A stretch of DNA of 64,000 bases, from contig NC_058522.1 in the NCBI RefSeq assembly GCF_904849725.1, positions 430,371,529 through 430,435,528 on the forward strand, read 5' to 3'. Source of the DNA: Hordeum vulgare subsp. vulgare (Eukaryota > Streptophyta > Magnoliopsida > Poales > Poaceae). The notes beneath the pieces are model-generated. The model made no database searches, was not told the DNA's origin, and saw only the letters and a list, made by a program, of their open reading frames with translations. This document shows, piece after piece, positions 1 through 12,148 of this stretch. The position numbers were made by a program, and so were the translations under genes. Positions within the stretch are counted from its first letter, which is position 1. The number at the start of each line of letters is the position of its first letter.

Positions 1-872
1 ACAGGGAAATGTGGTATCTCAATGTAAGCACTGGGAACCATAGGATCATTATAGGCATTGACTTTCTCTTCAACTGGACTGTGTTTAACTACAGTGACTT
101 CTAAAGGAGGATGATATTTAAACCACTTCTCTTTGGGGAGATCAATATGAGCAGCAAAGGATTTACACAATGAAGCTACTATCTGAGAGTCAAGTCCATA
201 CTTAGCGCTAAAATCACTAAAGGTATTTGTCTCAATAAAGGATTTAACGCAATCAAACGTGAAATTCATACCTGAATCCTTACCTTCTTCAAGCTCCCAA
301 TCTTCAGAGTTGTGTTTAATTCTCTCCAATAAATTCCATTTGAAGTCAAGTGTCAGCATGGTGCGATCATCATGAGAAAGCCGAGCATAGAAGTTCTGAA
401 TGATAATTTCTCTCGAGAGCTCATGATTGGGGCATGAATATAGCATTGATTTAAGCCTACCCCAAGCTTGAGCGATGCTTTCTCTGTCACGAGGCCAAAA
501 ATTATAAATATAATTCCGATCACGATGTACTAAATGCATAGGATAAAACTTTTGATGAAATTCCAATTTCAACCGATTGTAGTCCCATGATCCAGTGTCA
601 TCACATAGCCTATGCCATGTCAACGCCTTATCCTTCAAAGATAAAGGAAAGACCTTCTTCTTGACCTCATCCTCGGGCACACCTGCAAGCTGAAATAAAC
701 CACAAACTTCATCTACATAGATCAGATGCAAGTCTGGATGTGATGTTCCATCTCCCGAAGGAAATTCAAAGAAAATATTTTCAGTAGGTGCAGCAGGTTG
801 AGGAGCAACTCTTTGTGCTTCCGTTCGAGGTGAAGATACCCCGAACAAGCCTCTCAAAGGATTTGTATCCAT
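1..872 (-). CDS. Athila-like Gypsy gag, N-terminal part, cut by window edge
   Basis: Gag capsid protein of a Ty3/Gypsy element. The frame is open from an ATG at 872-870 to the left edge, about 290 codons without a stop. It aligns residue by residue with the gag at 38936-40503, sharing for example KALTW, QKFYPM, NFWPRD and SREIIIQNFYA. Compared with that copy it lacks a 14-codon stretch near residue 40 and a shorter in-frame stretch in the middle, so both deletions keep the frame. Where the other copy has a TGA near codon 16, this one has CGA. PBS and LTR follow on the right, so the element runs right to left. The rest of the element lies outside the window. Confidence 0.85.
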   Translation of the reverse strand, partial: MDTNPLRGLFGVSSPRTEAQRVAPQPAAPTENIFFEFPSGDGTSHPDLHLIYVDEVCGLFQLAGVPEDEVKKKVFPLSLKDKALTWHRLCDDTGSWDYNRLKLEFHQKFYPMHLVHRDRNYIYNFWPRDRESIAQAWGRLKSMLYSCPNHELSREIIIQNFYARLSHDDRTMLTLDFKWNLLERIKHNSEDWELEEGKDSGMNFTFDCVKSFIETNTFSDFSAKYGLDSQIVASLCKSFAAHIDLPKEKWFKYHPPLEVTVVKHSPVEEKVNAYNDPMVPSAYIEIPHFP

Positions 873-949
873 AGTGACAAGTGACAATAAATTTTAGCAC
901 ACTATATGAATGTTTCCTTACCAAGTTCCACTTACCAAAGGCGCTTCAC

Positions 950-967
950 TCCACGGCAACGGCGCCA
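950..967 (-). promoter_or_regulatory. Primer-binding site, tRNA-Asp type
   Basis: The minus strand reads TGGCGCCGTTGCCGTGGA, one base different from the PBS at 40582-40599. It lies between the gag start and the LTR, as expected for first-strand priming. Assignment to tRNA-Asp follows the known Athila pattern. Confidence 0.8.
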
Positions 968-978
968 GAAAAGAGTCT

Positions 979-2501
979 TGATGACCCACAAGTATAGGGG
1001 ATCATTCGTAGTCCTTTCGATAAGTAGGAGTGTCGAACCCAACGAGGAGCAGAAGGATCTGACAAGTGGTTTTCAGCAAGGAAAAATCTGCACGCACTGA
1101 AACTATCGGTAACAAGTGATTGTGTGGTGAGATGATTCGTAGCAAGCAACAAGTAACAAAAGTAGAAACGGTGCAGCAAAGTGGCCCAATCCCTTTTGTA
1201 ACAAGGGACAAGCCTGGACAAAGTCTTATAGGAGGAACAACGCTCCCGAGGAGACACGGGAATTTCTGTCATGCTAGTTTTCATCATGTTCTATTGATTC
1301 GCGTTCGTTACTTTGATAGTTTGATATGTGGGTGGACCGGCCTTGGGTACTGCCCTTACTTGAACAAGCATCCCACTTATGATTAACCCCTCTCGCAAGC
1401 ATCTGCAACTATGAAATAAGAATTAAGACAAAGTCTAACCATAGCATTAAACTAGTGGATCCAAATCAGCCCCTTACGAAGCAACGCATAAACTAGGGTT
1501 TAAGCTTCTGTCACTCTTGCAACCCATCATCTACTTACTACTTCCCAATGCCTTCCTCTAGGCCCAAGCAATGGTGAAGTGTTATGTAGTCGACATTCAC
1601 ATAACACCACTAGAGGAAAAAACAACATACAACATATCAAATTACCGAACGAATACCAAATTCACATGACTACTATTAGCATGACTTATCCCATGTCCTC
1701 AGGAACAAAAGTAACTACTCACTAAGCATGATCATAATCATGATAAGAGAGGTAATGAGTAGCATCAAGGATCTGAACATAAACTCTTCCACCAAATAAT
1801 CCAACTAGCATCAACTACAAAGAGTAATCAACACTACTAGCAACCTTACAAGTACCAATCGGAGTCGCGAGACGGAGATTAGTTACAAGAGATGAACTAG
1901 GGTTTGGAGATGAGATGGTGTTGATGAAGATGTTGATGGTGACGAGTCCCCTCCGATGAGAGGAGTGTTGGTGATGACGATGGCGACGATTTCCCCCTCC
2001 GGGAGGGAAGTTTCCCTGGCAGGATCGTCCTGCCGGAGCTCTAGATTGGTTCTGCTCAAGTTCCGGCTCGTGGCGTCGGCGAAACCACGAAAAGCTCTCA
2101 TGTGATTTTTTCCTGGACGAAACCCTCCATATAGCAAAAGAGGGGGCCGGTGGGCCAGTGGGCTGCCCACAAGCCCCCATGGCGCGGCCTGGGGGGGTGG
2201 CCGCGCCGTGCAGGCTTGTGGGCACCCCCTGGTGTCCCTCTGGCACTTCTTCGGCCCAGTATTTTTGATAAATTGGGAAACAAATCCCCGTTGATTTTCA
2301 CGGCGCATGGAGTTGCGCAGAATAGGTATCTCAACTTTGCTCCACTTTCAGGCCAGAATTCCAGTTGCCCGTATTCTCCCTCTTCATGTAAACCTTGCAA
2401 AATAAGAGAGAAAAGGCATAAGAATTGTACCGTGAAGTGAAATAACTGACAAAGAAGCGATAAATATCAACATGAAAACATGATGCAAAATGGACGTATT
2501 A
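979..2501 (-). mobile_element. 5' LTR of Athila-like element, copy 1
   Basis: On the plus strand this starts TGATGACCCACAAG and ends GGACGTATTA; the minus-sense LTR would start TGATACGTCC, here with one changed terminal base. It is near-identical along its length to the LTRs at 31893-33415 and 40611-42131. A minus-strand TATA-like CTATATGGAGG lies at about 2125-2135, beside a large hairpin at 2165-2223. The flanking bases at 2502-2506 (tcccc) would be the target duplication, but the other end of the element is outside the window. Confidence 0.85.
2165..2223. repeat. GC-rich LTR hairpin upstream of TATA
   Basis: Outer arms GCCCACAAGCC and GGCTTGTGGGC pair perfectly. An inner pair GGCGCGGCC / GGCCGCGCC surrounds a G-rich loop. 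It lies about 30 bp from the minus-strand TATA box of this LTR. Confidence 0.8.
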
Positions 2502-4203
2502 TCCCCCGATTATAACATCACAAAGGAGTTCAATCAAGGATAAATTATGGCCCAATCTTCATCGCATAACTAGAGACTATATGTGCATGCTTCGGGAATC
2601 AAAAACCTTAAGATCAGTATTATTACTAATCCACAAACATCAATAAGTGCACCCACATATTACTATATTAATTTTGCAAAATTATTGCAGAGAATCAAAC
2701 ATATCATATTCAGCGATCTACAAGTTTTGTGTAGGATTTTATGACTAACCATGTGGATGAACAATTCCCGTTGACTCTCTATATAGGTATAAGGGAAGCA
2801 TGAGACTTTAATTATTTCCCGAAAAAGACCATGCTCTAATAAATATAAGTGAAGCAAAAGAGTATTCTAAAAATAATGATTTTCTATATGTAGAGAAATA
2901 GGCATCCAACTTCAAATGATATAAGTGGAGCACATGAAGCATTCTATAAATCCATACTTAAATGATATAAGTTAAGTGCAAAGAGCATTATATAAATCAA
3001 CCATCTACTTTACCATACCAGCATGGTGCATTTCTAAAAGGAAAATAAAATTCACATGATGCTCCAAGAATTTACGCATATCATGTGAACAAAACAAAAA
3101 TCGGGACATATCGATAATTGTTGAAAAAGAAAGATGGGATGCCTTCCGGGGTATCCCCAAGCTTAGACACTTGAGTCTCCTTGAATAATTACTTGGGGTG
3201 CCTTGGGCATTCCCAAGCTTGAGCTCTTGCCTCTCCTTATTCTTCTCATATCAATACCTCCTCGATATTCGAACACTTCATCCACACAAAACTTAACATA
3301 ACTTTTATTAAAAATGCTAGTACATAATCATCAAATCTCATCATGTCCTGCCATAACATTATTGCAAAATTATAATCTAACATTAACCACTATATTCCAT
3401 CACAATTTTATGTCTCCCAAGTCAATGGGTCTCAACAAGAATTCAAAACATAAGCACGCAAAGCAACTATAACAGCAATATGTGAAAAACAGGACAGTGT
3501 GTAAAGATGGAGATGAAACATATACTTTTGTAACTTCAAAAATCATGAAAAAACAGGAAATGGTAAATAATTTATATAATAGTACTGTGTAAAAAATTCA
3601 GAGACTTTTGACGTTCCATTAAAATATCATAAATCAAATACTACAGCTAAGGTTTCTGTTTTTACACATCTCATATTAAACAAGCAATTTAAACATCCTA
3701 AAGGTAATTCTTGGCACATTATTTTTGTAATACAATGGAATTGTACTAGGGGATAATTAGTTTTTTCTGAAAATTTCTTTAATCAAGATTCACAAAGTTT
3801 CCATGGGCATGAATAAAGTTCAAGGCTAGCAATTATTTTAACCTATCTTTTTTGAAAATTGTTTTAAGTTCCCTACTTTATTTTTTATTTTTAATTATTT
3901 TGAAAGAACACAACAGAAAAAATTGACTCTCTTAGACTTCTCGGTTGTCTCTCTGGCAGCGCTTTCTTTAAAGCCATTAGGCTAGGCATATAGTGCTGAA
4001 GTAATTGATCCACCCGGATCCCAAGGTATATCAAAGCCAATTTTAATTAACAATGATTTGTAATTAAGTAGTGATCACAAATTGATATATATCATGTGAA
4101 AACAAAGTCTAACTATCTTCCTATGCATTGGCATGTCATAAAAGAATAACTCATGCACACAAAGTAAAGGCCAATACATAGCATAAGTAGTTTTCTTGCA
4201 ATT
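2502..4203 (-). other. Non-coding 3' region of a degraded Gypsy element
   Basis: AT-rich and without a usable ORF. It contains the style of 3' untranslated sequence seen in Triticeae Gypsy elements, with repeated phrases such as ATATAAGTGAAGC. Two polypurine-tract-like blocks, AAGCTTGGGGATACCCC and AAGCTTGGGAATGCCC on the minus strand, lie near 3138-3155 and 3205-3220. It appears to belong with the ORF and LTR at 4204-6515, all reading right to left. Nothing else is recognised. Confidence 0.5.
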
Positions 4204-5338
4204 TTATCGTATTGGAAACATAGAGAGGTGAAGATTTGGTCCCTCCATCATAATAATTGCAAGTAGTAGCAGCAAGCACATGCATATTATATTCATCAAA
4301 AGCATCATCTGTAATAGTAAAACACAACACATCAATATAATCATTAATAAGTGCAAACTTCTCCGATATGGTGTAGTTGGGAGAATTAAAAAAGATAATA
4401 GGACTATCATGTATCGGTGCAATATCAACAATTTCATGCTTAAATTAAGGAACTATAGGAAGTTCATCTCCATAAGTATAATTCATATTGGCATCATGAT
4501 CACAAACATAACAAGCATCAAGTTCATCAAAAAGGTATATTTCAAACGAATCCAAGGGATCATAGACATTATCATAGTATTCATCCTTCAGTATGTGCGA
4601 AGGGAAACTAAAAGTGTATGATTTGAAGAGTTACTCTCATTAGAAGGTGGGCACGGGTAGCTAATCCGCTCTTCCTCCTTTTTTTTTCTTTGCTCTCCTC
4701 CTCATCTTTTCGTCTAATGAGCTCACGTATTCATCAATATCTTCTTCCATAGATTCTTGCAAAATATTAGCCTCTTCCAAGGTAGCAGGCATTCTTTCAA
4801 CAAATACATTAATATAGGCATTGTATTCATAATTGTCACGGAAATATTGAAGTATGGAAAAAATTCAGATTTGTAAAGAATAGCATCATATTTTTCAATG
4901 AAAAAAGTAATTTCATAAGCACCCATAAAAGCAACAAAATTCTTCAATTTTTTTAACATCATAGTAATCATATATACCATTAGCATAATAGGACAAGGTT
5001 TTATTATCCTTAAATTTACATTCAAAGGGAAGGTGTGAAGTCTCCATCTTAGAGAAACAAGTATAATCACATCTCGAGCATAAATTCCAAAAATACCAAT
5101 GCAACATTTCAATTTGATCCCATACGTGTTTCCATTTTTCTGTCAACCGATAATCTCTAAAGTACTTACGTTGATCCAAAGTGTATCCCATTATCATGTT
5201 CAATGGGGAATTCTTAGGATTATCAAAGTAGTATTTAATGTTTTCCACATAACCAGCATCGAGAGTTTTAGGAGGTTCCCCATCTCCATGAGTAGCAAGT
5301 ACAACTAATTGTTTTGGTGTTTCGTGTTTCATATCCAT
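4204..5338 (-). pseudogene. Single ORF of a non-autonomous Gypsy-type element, unknown protein, frameshifted
   Basis: Function not recognised. Reading starts at an ATG at 5338-5336, about 100 bp after a degraded PBS. The first 141 codons are open and rich in Tyr, Phe, Trp and Cys, including a Cys cluster CSRCDYTC and the phrase MGYTLDQRKYF. The frame breaks at about 4913. A second frame continues the same kind of sequence to about 4723 (MPILMYLLKECL), and a weaker, lower-confidence continuation lies at 4437-4204. There is no gag zinc knuckle, protease, RT or integrase between this ORF and the left end, so the element seems to encode only this protein. From memory, similar short proteins recur in wheat retroelement annotation, but I cannot confirm it. 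Confidence 0.5.
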
Positions 5339-5434
5339 AACTGAAGGTATAAAACAACTTATAACAGAAAATAAAAATTACTTAGTGATAAATTAAACAA
5401 GCACACACGAGAGTATCAACTGCTACACTATTGC

Positions 5435-5452
5435 TCCCTCACAACGGTGCTG
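5435..5452 (-). promoter_or_regulatory. Degraded primer-binding site
   Basis: On the minus strand, CAGCACCGTTGTGAGGGA resembles the tRNA-Asp-type PBS with several changes. It lies just inside the LTR start at 5463, the position expected for a PBS. Confidence 0.55.
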
Positions 5453-5462
5453 GAAAAGGTCT

Positions 5463-6515
5463 TGATAACCCACAAGTGTAGGGGATCCTTGGTAGACTTT
5501 TTTGATAAGTAAGAGTGTCGAACCCACCGAGGAGCTAGAGGTAGAATTAATATTCTCCTAACTTCTATCAACCATCAATACAACTCTATGCACGCTAGCA
5601 TTCACTTTACCTAGAACAAGTATGAAACTACTTTGCGGGAATAGAACTAGAATTACTTAGTAGGTGTAATACATAAGTTTGCAAGATAATAAAGAACATG
5701 GAAATAAAAGTTAGGTATTGTTTTAATAAATACTAATTTAGTTAGTTGTTTAGTAGAAAGCTTTTTTGTGTAACGCGAGAGAAAGATTGCCCATAGGCAA
5801 TTGAATATAACATGATAGATACTTGCCATATGCAATGAGGGAGAGGCATACGCTAACACACTTTCCGTACTTGGATCATATGCACTTATGATTGGACCTC
5901 TGGTAAGCATCCGCATCTACTATAAATCATTAAGGTAAGCCCAACAATAGCATTAAACATCAAGTCCTCTTTACTTCCATACACAAACAATCCCCTTGCT
6001 CGGGTGTAAGCTTATGTCACTCTATCCACCCAATATAAGTGAATCATGAACATATTGCAAACCATCGAGCGGGATTCTTCACGTGTGCGCCTCATCGAAG
6101 GCACCTTAGGACAACACCATATCAACACACAACTCATATCAACAATATCGTACTGCAATTAACCTGTAGGACAAAATAAATCAACTCAAACATCATAGGA
6201 TAGCCACACGCCATTAGATAACAATATACAGCATTAAGCACCATGTTTGAGTAGAGATTACAGCGGCGAAGAGTGGTTTCACACCACTTCATAGAGGAGG
6301 AGAGAGTTGGTGGAGACGATGGAGAAGTTGTTGGTGTAGGCCACTGTCACGATGGTTGCGCGAGCGGTGCTCCAGCGCCACCGGGAGAAAGGGGGAGAGA
6401 GCCCCCCTACTCCTATTTCTTCCTTGGCCTCTTTCCAAGGTGGGAGGAGGGTTTCCCCTCTCTTCCATGGCCGCCATGGCTCCGGATCTATCTAATTGTT
6501 TCTCTCTTGTTTTCG
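5463..6515 (-). mobile_element. Athila-like LTR W, first part (split)
   Basis: Starts TGATAACCCACAAGTGTAGGGG, the same type of LTR end as the copy at 979 but a different family in the body. It is interrupted at 6516 by a TGTCACACCC-type LTR. Its probable continuation is at 10805-11287, which ends in a degraded CATATGA where CGTATCA is expected. Confidence 0.6.
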
Positions 6516-9500
6516 TGTCACACCCTGGATTTTGGCCCTTTATTTTTCTTTTGAATTTCTTTAAGATTTTATTTGAAATTACTTTTTTATGGCTATGTGG
6601 TCTGGAAATTTGGGGATATCATCTCTTCCTAGTCTGCAAAGTGGCATGTCATTCTCAAATCCATCCCAAGACCATGGCATTTTCATCTTAGCCCTTAGCC
6701 AAATTCTTTTTGCTAGCATTATTCCTTTTTGCGTTAAAGGAATTATTCTTTTTGCTCTAGGTTGTGAAGTAACTTATATTTATGTATCTCCCAAAATTCC
6801 CAAATAATTTTCATAAATTGTTTGGGTCATATCTTCCCCAAAAATGCAAAATCCTTCCTTGTCTAGTTCTAAAATAATGCAAGGATATTCATTTTCCTAT
6901 TGTGCCCTAAATGGCAATTTGTGAAGGAAGTGTCTTTTCTATATTCTTGTTTGCCCTCAACATTTTTGTGGACTATTTCTTATCCATTTTGGGGCATCAT
7001 GCCAAGATTCAACATAATTTTACTAGTAAATTTTCCTTATAAAATTTCCAAAGTTTCTTTCCACAAAGGAACTTTGTGAAGGAGGTAGTAGCTAGGCATA
7101 TCCAAATGATTTGAAATTTTGACATGACCTTCATATGCTCAAATAACAGTTCTCCAAATTTGAGCATTTCTCCGTCATCCATGTGAGTCGAGCATCAGAT
7201 CTTAGTTTTTGGTCAGACTCTTAGTTTGTGAAGAAACTATATTTTATATTGTTTCATTATTGCTGAAAATTTGACATGAAAATTTTCAGTTTGCCAGGAT
7301 CATTTCATTAAGCCAATCTTTCCCTAGAATTTTTCCTAGTTTATGTCCAGAGAAATGCATTGTGAAGTAAGTACCAATTTGGTGTATCTAGTTGGTATGA
7401 AATTTTTGCAGTGTGTTCAAATGCCCAAATCATTCATCTCCTCCAAAATGCAGCTCAATCCAATCAAGCATGCGTGTGCCTCTTCATATTTTGCATTTCT
7501 GTCCACTCGGGTACATTTGTACAGCAAGTGCTATCTAGTTTGATCCTTTTGAGCTGAAAATTTGCAAAGGTGATCATCTTAGTGATGGATCACTCTCAGC
7601 CAAAGATCAGAGCATCTCCCGAGGGCATTTTTTCTCAGGAAGCAACAAACACCATGCAATTCTGTTGTGTTCTAGCTCCCTGTGGACACATCCTCAGTCC
7701 ATGTCTTTGTTCATTTGCACTTTGGCACTCTGTGGTGAATGACCCTTCGAGTAGACAAGGTCTAGTTGAGCAGAGCGCGTGTCACCTCGTGTTCACGCGG
7801 TGACAACGCGTTTGGCATGGCAATGTGTGCGCTCTCGGAAGTGGAGCCCTCGGCCTCGTCTGTTTCCTCCACCTATCGAAGGCTCGCCGTGTCATGGAGT
7901 TTCCCCGTGATCCCAAGTTGTGTTCTCTGCACTGGACGCTTCCCATCTCGCCATCGTCACACGCCAGCTACTGCGCCCATGACCTGGCCGCCCTGCCCCC
8001 GCAATGGATTGTTGCCCAAGCTGCCCAGAGCCTTCCCGAGTTCTCCCCGACCCCGTAAGTAGCTCCCCGTGTCCTCCCGCAGGTCATCGACATCCCAAGC
8101 CTCTTCCCAAAGCTCTAGAGCCCTCTTGCCCCCCATGGCCGAAGCTCGCCGCCGATCCCTCGACCTGAGCCCCTCCTCTAGGCCCTCCCCTCTCTCTCTT
8201 CGTCATGGCAGCGTCCCTTGAGCTTGCAGAGCCGCCTCCATGATCCATTCGGTCCGACAGGCCATGTCGACGTGGCACACCATCGAAGCTCTTAGGGCAC
8301 CTAGGCCCTGCCCATGGCGAGGGTGCTTCAGGACACCTCGGTCGCCTCCACAACCTCCGATACGCGCGGCGCGACTCGGCCGATTTGAGGTGCTCGCCGT
8401 CCGGCCCTGTAGCGCTGCGAGGCAGCGAGTCCCGCCGGCGCTTTATCCTGGTCTACCTTCGGCGCGGGGTTGAAGACGACATGAAGGAGAGAGAGAAGCA
8501 GCACGATGGTCCCCATGTGTCAACAACCCAGGAGCTGACCAGGCCGACCCGTTGACCATGAGTAAGTGGAAACGTATTTTCTGAAATATGTTTTCCTGGT
8601 GGGAAAGCGTATTTTCCTTCTGCTTTGAGCTGAAGTTTGTTTCTATTTGCACAAGGCGTATTGTACCGAAGGAGCTTTTTGCCTAAACCAAGAGGGACTT
8701 TTTTGCAAGGAATTATTTTTGTGGATTAGTCCCTGATCTTCTTTCGTCCATATCTCCGCGACCGTAACTCCTATTCAGGTGATTATAAAGCCCTCGTTTT
8801 CATCTCATCGAGCCTGTTCTGCCGGTATCATTTTCATGATGTGGTCGCAATGTGAAAATGACCATTTTTACCTTGCCCTTGTTTAGCCCCCTTTGAGAGA
8901 GAAGTGTTTCCAGCAAATCATTCCTCGATTTCCTCACACTTCTTCCCGGTGAATACTTCATCCCGAGGCTAGCCACCACAACCACTTGCATGATGGAGTT
9001 GCAGTATCCATGGTTTGCACTGGAATATTTAATAATTGTTTGCTGGGTTACTACCGTTATTTCTGTTTCGGCTATGCTTCTGGATCCATGCTTATCATCA
9101 TGTTATGCTCTTATGCACCATATTAGTTATGTGACTACTTGCTAGTCCTATTCTCATATGACATGCTTGTTTTTGTTACATGCTAGTGATAATGGTGTTC
9201 ATCTTATGCATGATTATCGCCAGTTATGAAAAGTGCGTGTGATATGCATGATCATCGCTATGCCATGTTCATTTGCATCTAGTAGACTAAGTGCTTTACT
9301 ATTGTTGATGCTAATGCTTCACATGTTAAATGGTTATACTTCCCATCCATGTCCCTGCTGATATCATGCTCATATGCATTGTCATTTCATCCTGTTATTT
9401 TATGACTCAGATCATCACCATGCAAGTTAAACCGGACTGTAATCAAACTAGAACACATGTTGGCTGAGTCATAATGCCATCGATCCGAGCTGACTAGTGC

Positions 9501-10804
9501 AGCCAAACTTGCCTGTATGGGAAGGCCCTAATGCAGTCTATTGTCATGCCCCTCAGTAGTTCCTCCAACTAGGGAAGGTTATGTGCGTGTAGTAGCCTGA
9601 TAAGGTAGGCGGCCATAAGCCTTGTGTGCCCATGTTGGTATTGAGCTCATGTCCCAGTTAGGGACCATTTTTGTTTTGCCATGACGGTGGCCAGGTGATG
9701 TCTGGAGTGGCATCGGGGCCACCCATGAGTTAGCCCAAAGGGGATTTTGTCACAGTGGCTGGGAGAGTGTCATGCAATAGATTGTTTTTGTTGAAACGCC
9801 GTTGGTCCACCCAAATGAGGGAACGAGGCCTTGGGTTCCGTGGTGTGGGTATATTGTACTAACCGCTGCAAAGTGTATAATCTATCCATAGCTGCGGCCG
9901 CGGACATGGGCCCAGTTCATAGTAAGTCACACTATGAGTCAAGAGTAATAATAATGACCTGCTTAATAAACAACCCAGGTTAGATGAGGAAAGAAGTTGG
10001 TTGATCTTTATGTGATCATGAGAGGATCATCATGGTATCGTGGATATCGAAGTTGGTTGAGTTTTATGATGTCATGTGATGATTCTGGATAAAGATCAAG
10101 CTCCTTGTGGTTATATGACAATTGCTACGGTATTGTTAATACGAACCTTGATTTGATCCTGAGTTTATTGTGTGATGTCCATGATGGTAAGTTGATACAT
10201 GTGGTGGTTACGAGATAAATCCGATCAGAGTAAGTTCAAATATGATAGTTTAAACATGCTGCATGCTAGCATCATCTTTATTCATGCCTTGAGTAACATG
10301 TTCATGCCATGCTCATCTGACGTTGTTCTAGCGGGATTTTTTTCACCATGTACATGCCATGTTTCTCTAGTTGTATCATGTTCATCATTTCTTAAACCTG
10401 TAAATGCCATGCCATTGTTTGTCTTGATTGTTTTGGTTGTTGTGAGCTTGCGAGTACATTCAACTTACTCACTTGGCGTGTCATGCCAGTTTGCAGGACG
10501 TGCCATGATTGCTTGTTGGTCGAGTTTGCGATCTAGGATAAGCGTTCCAGCCAAAGTCCCTGCGGAGGGAGCCCATCACCGTCGTTGTTCTTCTGCTGCA
10601 AGAAGTTATTCCGCTGCTTCGAGTTGTTCTGCTACTAGCATAGAACTACCTAAGCAAGTAAAGTGTCGGCGTGCCGATGCAATTCATTGTGATATCGGAA
10701 CCATTGTATCCATATCATTTGTAATAAAGAACTGATTTGTTCTATGCCAAGCAGTGTCGTATTCCAGAAGACTTTATCTCTGGGCTGGAATATGGGGTGT
10801 TCCA
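6516..10804 (+). mobile_element. 4.3-kb TGTCACA-type LTR, probably solo
   Basis: Starts TGTCACACCCTGG and ends GGGTGTTCCA, a likely decayed TGTGACA-type terminus. No gag, pol, PBS or PPT is visible inside. About 1.3-2 kb in (7780-8500) the sequence becomes GC-rich with several spurious open frames, as in the other long LTRs at 22395-25999, 50086-53292 and 62682 on. An AATAAA signal lies at 10722-10730, close to the end. The immediate flanks (tttcg left, gtctc right) do not match, so either the ends have decayed or this is not a simple insertion. Confidence 0.55.
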
Positions 10805-11287
10805 GTCTCTCTGAGACGAGGTGCCACATTTCACTTCTATTTTCTGGCCCTTCGCCATTTCTTAAACATCCGGAGATCCATAACTCCGATCGGGCTTATA
10901 TTTTGAGGGGATTTTTATTGCGAAAATATCTTTCTTGTAGCGCAAGTAGAGCCTCAACCGACGTAATGGCTAGCCACAAGCCATCACGGCGCCCCCCGGG
11001 TTGCGCCCTGTTGGCTTGTGGGGCCCTTGGGCATCGTATTGCGTTGATTCAAACTCCCAAAATTCAAATATATTCCAAAAAATCTCTATAAAGTTTTATA
11101 GCGTTTGGGTTTCGTTTGATATGGATTTTTTGCGAAACAAAAAAACACAAAACATAGGTACTCGCACTAGGCACTAGGTAAGTAAGTTAGTCCCAAAAAT
11201 TATATAAAATGTTGCCAAAAGTATATGAAAATTTTACAATATTGGCATGAGACAATCAAACATTATATATACGATGGAGACATATGA
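10805..11287 (-). mobile_element. Athila-like LTR W, second part
   Basis: Terminal part of a minus-sense Athila-like LTR. It has the CACAAGCC...GGCTTGTGG hairpin, the 'ggttagtcccaaaaattatataaa' type tail in shortened form, and an end resembling ACGATGGAGACRTATCA. It is read as the continuation of 5463-6515 beyond the inserted LTR. Confidence 0.5.
10974..11021. repeat. LTR hairpin, W family
   Basis: Arms CCACAAGCCA and TGGCTTGTGG pair perfectly around a GC-rich centre. It is the same architecture as at 2165-2223 in a different LTR family. Confidence 0.7.
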
Positions 11288-12148
11288 GACAACGCCATAG
11301 GGTAGGCCGATAGGGTCTATGTCAAAGGTGATGAACTCCGTTTGGTCATTCTCGTGGGTACCAAAGGTGACGGGGAGGCACACCTGCGCCAAGGGCAGGG
11401 TGGCATCGCTAGTAATACCGACGAAGGGCCTAGTAGGATCCACACGCTCATTAGGGACCTGGAGCGCTTAGAATAACTCTATCAAAAGCAAGTTGAGGCC
11501 CGCTCCTGTGTCGATGAGCGTCCCGGAGACCACCACTCGTCGATTGTAGGAGTGTATAGCAAAGGGACCGCGCCTACCACCTGGGTGGACCGGGGATGAC
11601 TACTGACAAGGCCTTAGTCCATCAGAGACAACCCACGGGTCCGCGTGCCGGCGAGGCTACAAATGCCTCCCGCGACGAGTGCTTGAGGTGGCGGCGGGAC
11701 AGAGGGGCCTGCGCTCCGCCGAGGATGGAAGGTGCCATGCAAGGCACGTGTGAGCTCCCATGGGTGGCGACGCCCTCGGGAGGGGCGACGCGGGCGTCGC
11801 TTGCGCCACCTGCACATCGATACATAGGGGTATGAGAAGTGGCACGTCTTGGCTATTGAGCATATAATCCAGGGAGTGTTCCACCTAGGGGAATATACGG
11901 CCTTCGAAATCCAGCCCATGAACAAGACTTATCTCAGGCACGACACCCAGGAGGCGGCTGATCCTAAAGGTTGGGTTACAGATGATCACCTGGCGAGCCA
12001 GCTCATTGCAGTAAATATAAACAGTTTTCCTACTTGGATGACAGGATGAGTAGGAGTTAGACTAGGTAACGGTCTGCAGTACGACGTGGACTCTGTTGTA
12101 TTCTCAGGACCTCAACCTATATATAAAGGGAGCCTCATACTCATGATC
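11234..12148 (-). pseudogene. Gypsy gag-protease fragment (retropepsin)
   Basis: Remnant of a Ty3/Gypsy polyprotein. On the minus strand near 11500-11530 is the aspartic-protease active site GTLIDTGAGLNLL. A stop follows, then ALQVPNERVDP and the typical flap region LPVTFGTHEND...ITFDIDPIGLPYG, ending at about 11289. An adjacent frame upstream carries ALSVVIPGPPRW, so a frameshift separates the two pieces. 11600-12148 is GC-rich and probably the gag C-terminal side, but I see no zinc knuckle. No RT follows: the fragment meets LTR W at 11287 and is cut on the right by the LTR at 12149. Confidence 0.65.

Noticed and set aside
7766..8516. Cluster of GC-rich ORFs
   Set aside because: Overlapping open frames on both strands in the GC-rich part of a long LTR, with no recognisable domain. 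The other long LTRs show the same.
10199..10735. 178-codon ORF in the 4.3-kb LTR
   Set aside because: Hydrophobic and Ser/Cys-rich with no domain. It sits near the LTR end beside an AATAAA signal and is more likely accidental.
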